This document shows positions 61,843-64,000 of a DNA stretch of 64,000 nucleotides, piece after piece (position 1 is the stretch's first letter; every line of letters begins with the position of its first letter). The translations under genes were made by a program, and so were the position numbers. Origin of the DNA: DATJPR01 sp963843525 (GTDB taxonomy: Bacteria > Bacteroidota > Ignavibacteria > UBA10030 > UBA6906); the NCBI GenBank assembly GCA_963843525.1, contig CAWJKM010000001.1, positions 1 through 64,000 of the forward strand, read 5' to 3'. The notes under the pieces were generated by a model that was given only the letters and a program-made list of their open reading frames with translations, was not told the origin of the DNA and ran no database searches.

Positions 61843-63225
61843 ATGAAAGCCCGCACACTACTCTTTCTGCTCCTTGCACTCTTCCTGTTCGGCTGCAAAG
61901 AGACTATCGTTGAAAATCAAGTTCCGAAGGAGTTCACGAACGACCTTCTGCACGGGGACATTCTTGGGAAGGTCATTCAGAAGGGGAGCAAGGCAAAGGT
62001 CTACGTGAGTCAGGTGAACGTGATCGACTCGACGGTGGTCAGTGAGACCGACGGGTCTTTTTTATTCCGCGAGCTGCGTGCGGGCAACTATGACCTGACG
62101 GTCCGTGCCGACAACTACCGGATCTACTCTCGCACAAATCTGGAAGTGCCAGGCGGGGCGGTCGTCTATACGGGCGACATCGACCTTTCCACCGTCCCCG
62201 ATTTGGTCTCTCAGGTGTATCCCGAGGACAACAGCGAAATCGTCTACAACTGGCAGTACGGGAGGATTGCGATTTCGGTGATGTTTACTCACCCGATGGA
62301 CAGGGCAAGCGTCGAACAGGCATTCTCCACCAACCCGCCCAGCGACGGGATATTCGTCTGGGGGAACTACACCAGTGCGCCTCTGAACACTATGTACTCG
62401 AGAAGTCCCTGGGGCGATTTTCAGTCGGGCGCGACGATTACGACGTTCAGCAAGGTCACGTCGTTTACGTTTTCCATGGCGCAAAAGGATTCCTATCCCG
62501 ATACGCTCTACACGGTGACCCTCGCGACGACGGCGCATGATACGATGGGAAACCCGCTTCGTTTCCCGCTCCAATTCTCGTTCCGGACCGTCCAATCGAA
62601 CATCACCATCGACGGGATTCAGACGATTCCCGCTTACGGGGACATGAACGTCAATCCGCTCAACAACCGGGGGATCGATATTACGTTCCCGCGGCGGATG
62701 GATCCTGCTTCAACCGAAGGCGCGACCTCCATTCAACCGCCACTGAACAAGACGTTTCTCTGGCCGGCCGGGAACATCATGCGGATCTACACGGGCGGCC
62801 CGTTCATGTCGGATACCACCATCAGCGTGACCATAGCAGGGACGGCGAAGGACAAGGATGGAAATCCGTTGGGACAGCCGTTCAGCTTCTGGTTCCGCGT
62901 GGCGCCGTTCAGCGTCACTTCAACATCCCCTGCCAACGCAGACCTGTTTGTCAGCCGTTCGCAGCAGATCAGTGTGAATTTCAACAACTATGTGCCGCTG
63001 CAACCGGCCCAGGCGGCGTTTGCAATCGATCCCCCGGCAGCCGGATCGATTGCATACGCAGGATACGCACCCTACGAGGATCCGAGCGCGATCGTTTTCA
63101 CGCCGTCGGGGCTGTTGCAGGCAAATACGAAATACACAGTCACAATCAGCAGTGCGGTAACCGACATGTACGGGATACATATGCGAAGTCCGTACAGCTT
63201 CTCGTTCGTGACGAGGCCGAATTGA
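61843..63225 (+). CDS. Surface lipoprotein with CarboxypepD_reg and Big_5 Ig-like domains
   Basis: This 460-residue lipoprotein has a lipobox LFGC with Cys18. A carboxypeptidase-regulatory-like domain follows near residues 35-110 (HGDILGKVIQKGSKAKVYVS). Three Big_5-like Ig domains then begin near 120, 250 and 350 (VYPEDNSEIV, NNRGIDITFPRRMDP, SPANADLFVSRSQQISVNF). AAGGAGAA lies just upstream of the ATG, 17 bp after the receptor stop, so it is the receptor's operon partner, in place of a SusD-like protein. Confidence 0.8.
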   Translation: MKARTLLFLLLALFLFGCKETIVENQVPKEFTNDLLHGDILGKVIQKGSKAKVYVSQVNVIDSTVVSETDGSFLFRELRAGNYDLTVRADNYRIYSRTNLEVPGGAVVYTGDIDLSTVPDLVSQVYPEDNSEIVYNWQYGRIAISVMFTHPMDRASVEQAFSTNPPSDGIFVWGNYTSAPLNTMYSRSPWGDFQSGATITTFSKVTSFTFSMAQKDSYPDTLYTVTLATTAHDTMGNPLRFPLQFSFRTVQSNITIDGIQTIPAYGDMNVNPLNNRGIDITFPRRMDPASTEGATSIQPPLNKTFLWPAGNIMRIYTGGPFMSDTTISVTIAGTAKDKDGNPLGQPFSFWFRVAPFSVTSTSPANADLFVSRSQQISVNFNNYVPLQPAQAAFAIDPPAAGSIAYAGYAPYEDPSAIVFTPSGLLQANTKYTVTISSAVTDMYGIHMRSPYSFSFVTRPN

Positions 63226-63260
63226 AAATAGTGAGCGGCTGACAGAGGACGGTCCACTCT

Positions 63261-63396
63261 GTAGGTCGGGTCGCCAGACCCGACCTCATCGGACGGTTCT
63301 GGCGAACCGTCCTACAATGCGCTTGAATGTAGGTCGGGTCGCCAGACCCGACCTCATCGGACGGTTCTGGCGAACCGTCCTACAATGCGCTTGAAT
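63261..63396. repeat. Tandem REP-like element, 2 x 68 bp
   Basis: The 68-bp unit occurs twice head-to-tail (63261-63328, 63329-63396), almost identical. Each unit has two stem-loops: GTCGGGTC-GCCA-GACCCGAC and GGACGGTTC-TGGC-GAACCGTCC followed by TACAAT. A diverged relative lies at 57662. The unit recalls repetitive extragenic palindromes mobilised by REP-associated tyrosine transposases. The remaining 63226-63594 gap has no gene. Confidence 0.85.
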
Positions 63397-63594
63397 GGGG
63401 TTTAGATTGATTTCGCATTGTACAATACGTCAGGCTGGAGCAGCACTGCTTTTGTGGTTCGAGACACCATCATCGTCCACCTGGTTGTCACGAACCTTCA
63501 GGCCGGCCACTCTCTTATCATTACACCGGGACGTTGATCGCACCACTTTGATCGAGACGCCAGCGTCTGATGGCACTTTAAAGGGAACATTCAG

Positions 63595-64000
63595 ATGATG
63601 AAAACATCGAAGCTGTCGGTACTTATCATGCTCGGCCTTGCAGCCTTGAGTTGTTCCGATTACGGGACAAATGGTCCTTTCTCGACGCCGCATCCTATGC
63701 CTCCTCTCACACCGGCCCAGAAAGTGGTGGTGAGCTCGGGGAACTCTTTTGGGTTGAAGCTTTTCAAGGCCATGAATGCGAGTGAGGTGGGGGAAAACCT
63801 CCTCATTTCGCCACTGAGTGTCTCCATGGCTCTCGGAATGACTCTGAACGGAGCGAACGGATCCACAAAGGAAGCCATGGAACAGACTTTGGGCTTCACC
63901 GGGTTGACACGTGAGGAGATTAATTCGTCGTATGCCACCGTGATGAACGCTCTCACGAATCTGGACCCGCGTGTGCAGATGGAAATCGGGAACTCCATCT
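63595..64000 (+). CDS. Serpin-family lipoprotein (partial, runs off the window)
   Basis: The first 135 residues are present. A lipoprotein signal (VLIMLGLAALSC) precedes a Pro-rich linker and the serpin start (SSGNSFGLKLFKAMNA, NLLISPLSVSMALGMTLNGANGSTKEAMEQTLGF). NLLISPLSVSMALGM is diagnostic of the family. Bacterial serpins block serine or cysteine proteases at the cell surface. AGGGA lies about nine bases upstream. The reactive loop lies beyond this window. Confidence 0.88.
   Translation, partial: MMKTSKLSVLIMLGLAALSCSDYGTNGPFSTPHPMPPLTPAQKVVVSSGNSFGLKLFKAMNASEVGENLLISPLSVSMALGMTLNGANGSTKEAMEQTLGFTGLTREEINSSYATVMNALTNLDPRVQMEIGNSI

Noticed and set aside
63261..63396. CRISPR or tRNA-like pair
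   Set aside because: Only two copies, no unique spacers, and no cloverleaf; the hairpins fit a REP element.

Overview
The window is about 64 kb of moderately GC-rich bacterial chromosome, densely coding, with no plasmid, phage or CRISPR signature. The gene set points to a Gram-negative member of the Fibrobacterota-Chlorobiota-Bacteroidota (FCB) group, most likely the Ignavibacteria/Kapabacteria/Chlorobi side of Bacteroidota. The evidence is a PorD (DUF4835)-type protein of the type IX secretion world beside a PorV/PorQ-like barrel, a TonB-type receptor with FecR and an ECF sigma factor, large secreted FN3/Ig-like proteins, bacillithiol synthesis (BshA), and a SUF iron-sulfur operon. This is inference from gene content; no marker phylogeny was run.

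Layout. 1-6.7 kb is a run of small stand-alone genes: an ArsR-AHSA1 pair broken by three apparent -1 indels, DinB, a Tat-exported clan-D glycosidase-like protein, a PNPOx-like protein, a methyltransferase, a DUF1697 protein, a GIY-YIG protein and an SPFH protein. 7-10.3 kb holds an OPT peptide transporter with peptidase T. 10.4-11.4 kb has a c-type cytochrome and a stand-alone AlaX-like editing domain. 11.8-22.5 kb is a three-gene cassette: outer-membrane barrel, multi-FN3 protein and a 2203-residue secreted protein. 22.6-29.5 kb carries a transglutaminase-like protein, a TPR protein, PorD, and a translationally coupled pair of barrel proteins. 29.6-31.6 kb has a GNAT enzyme, mnmA and a small membrane protein.

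31.6-33.3 kb is an ECF sigma/anti-sigma pair facing a DUF6249-like membrane protein. Between them lie two matching divergent ECF-type promoters. 33.3-37.8 kb has a cupin, bshA, an IMPACT-family gene, and the overlapping 3-hydroxyacyl-CoA dehydrogenase and ackA genes. 37.9-43 kb is a seven-gene leftward operon in which every adjacent pair overlaps; it encodes two ABC export-type systems plus unknown membrane and secreted partners. 43.2-52.2 kb is a long SUF operon (Rrf2 regulator, IscS-type desulfurase, an unknown 95-residue protein, SufB, SufC, SufD, SufS, SufU, a SufT-like protein, an A-type carrier) ending in an RR-signal superoxide dismutase.

52.4-56 kb has a 32-residue basic microprotein with its own terminator, then folP, cdaA, pcm and miaA. 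56-64 kb has a CsgG-like protein, DinB, ECF/FecR/TonB-receptor/lipoprotein genes, REP-like repeats and the start of a serpin lipoprotein.

The best candidates for undescribed biology are the barrel/FN3/giant-protein cassette, the seven-gene overlapping ABC operon, the symmetric ECF promoter pair, the 32-residue basic protein and the 95-residue protein inside the SUF operon.
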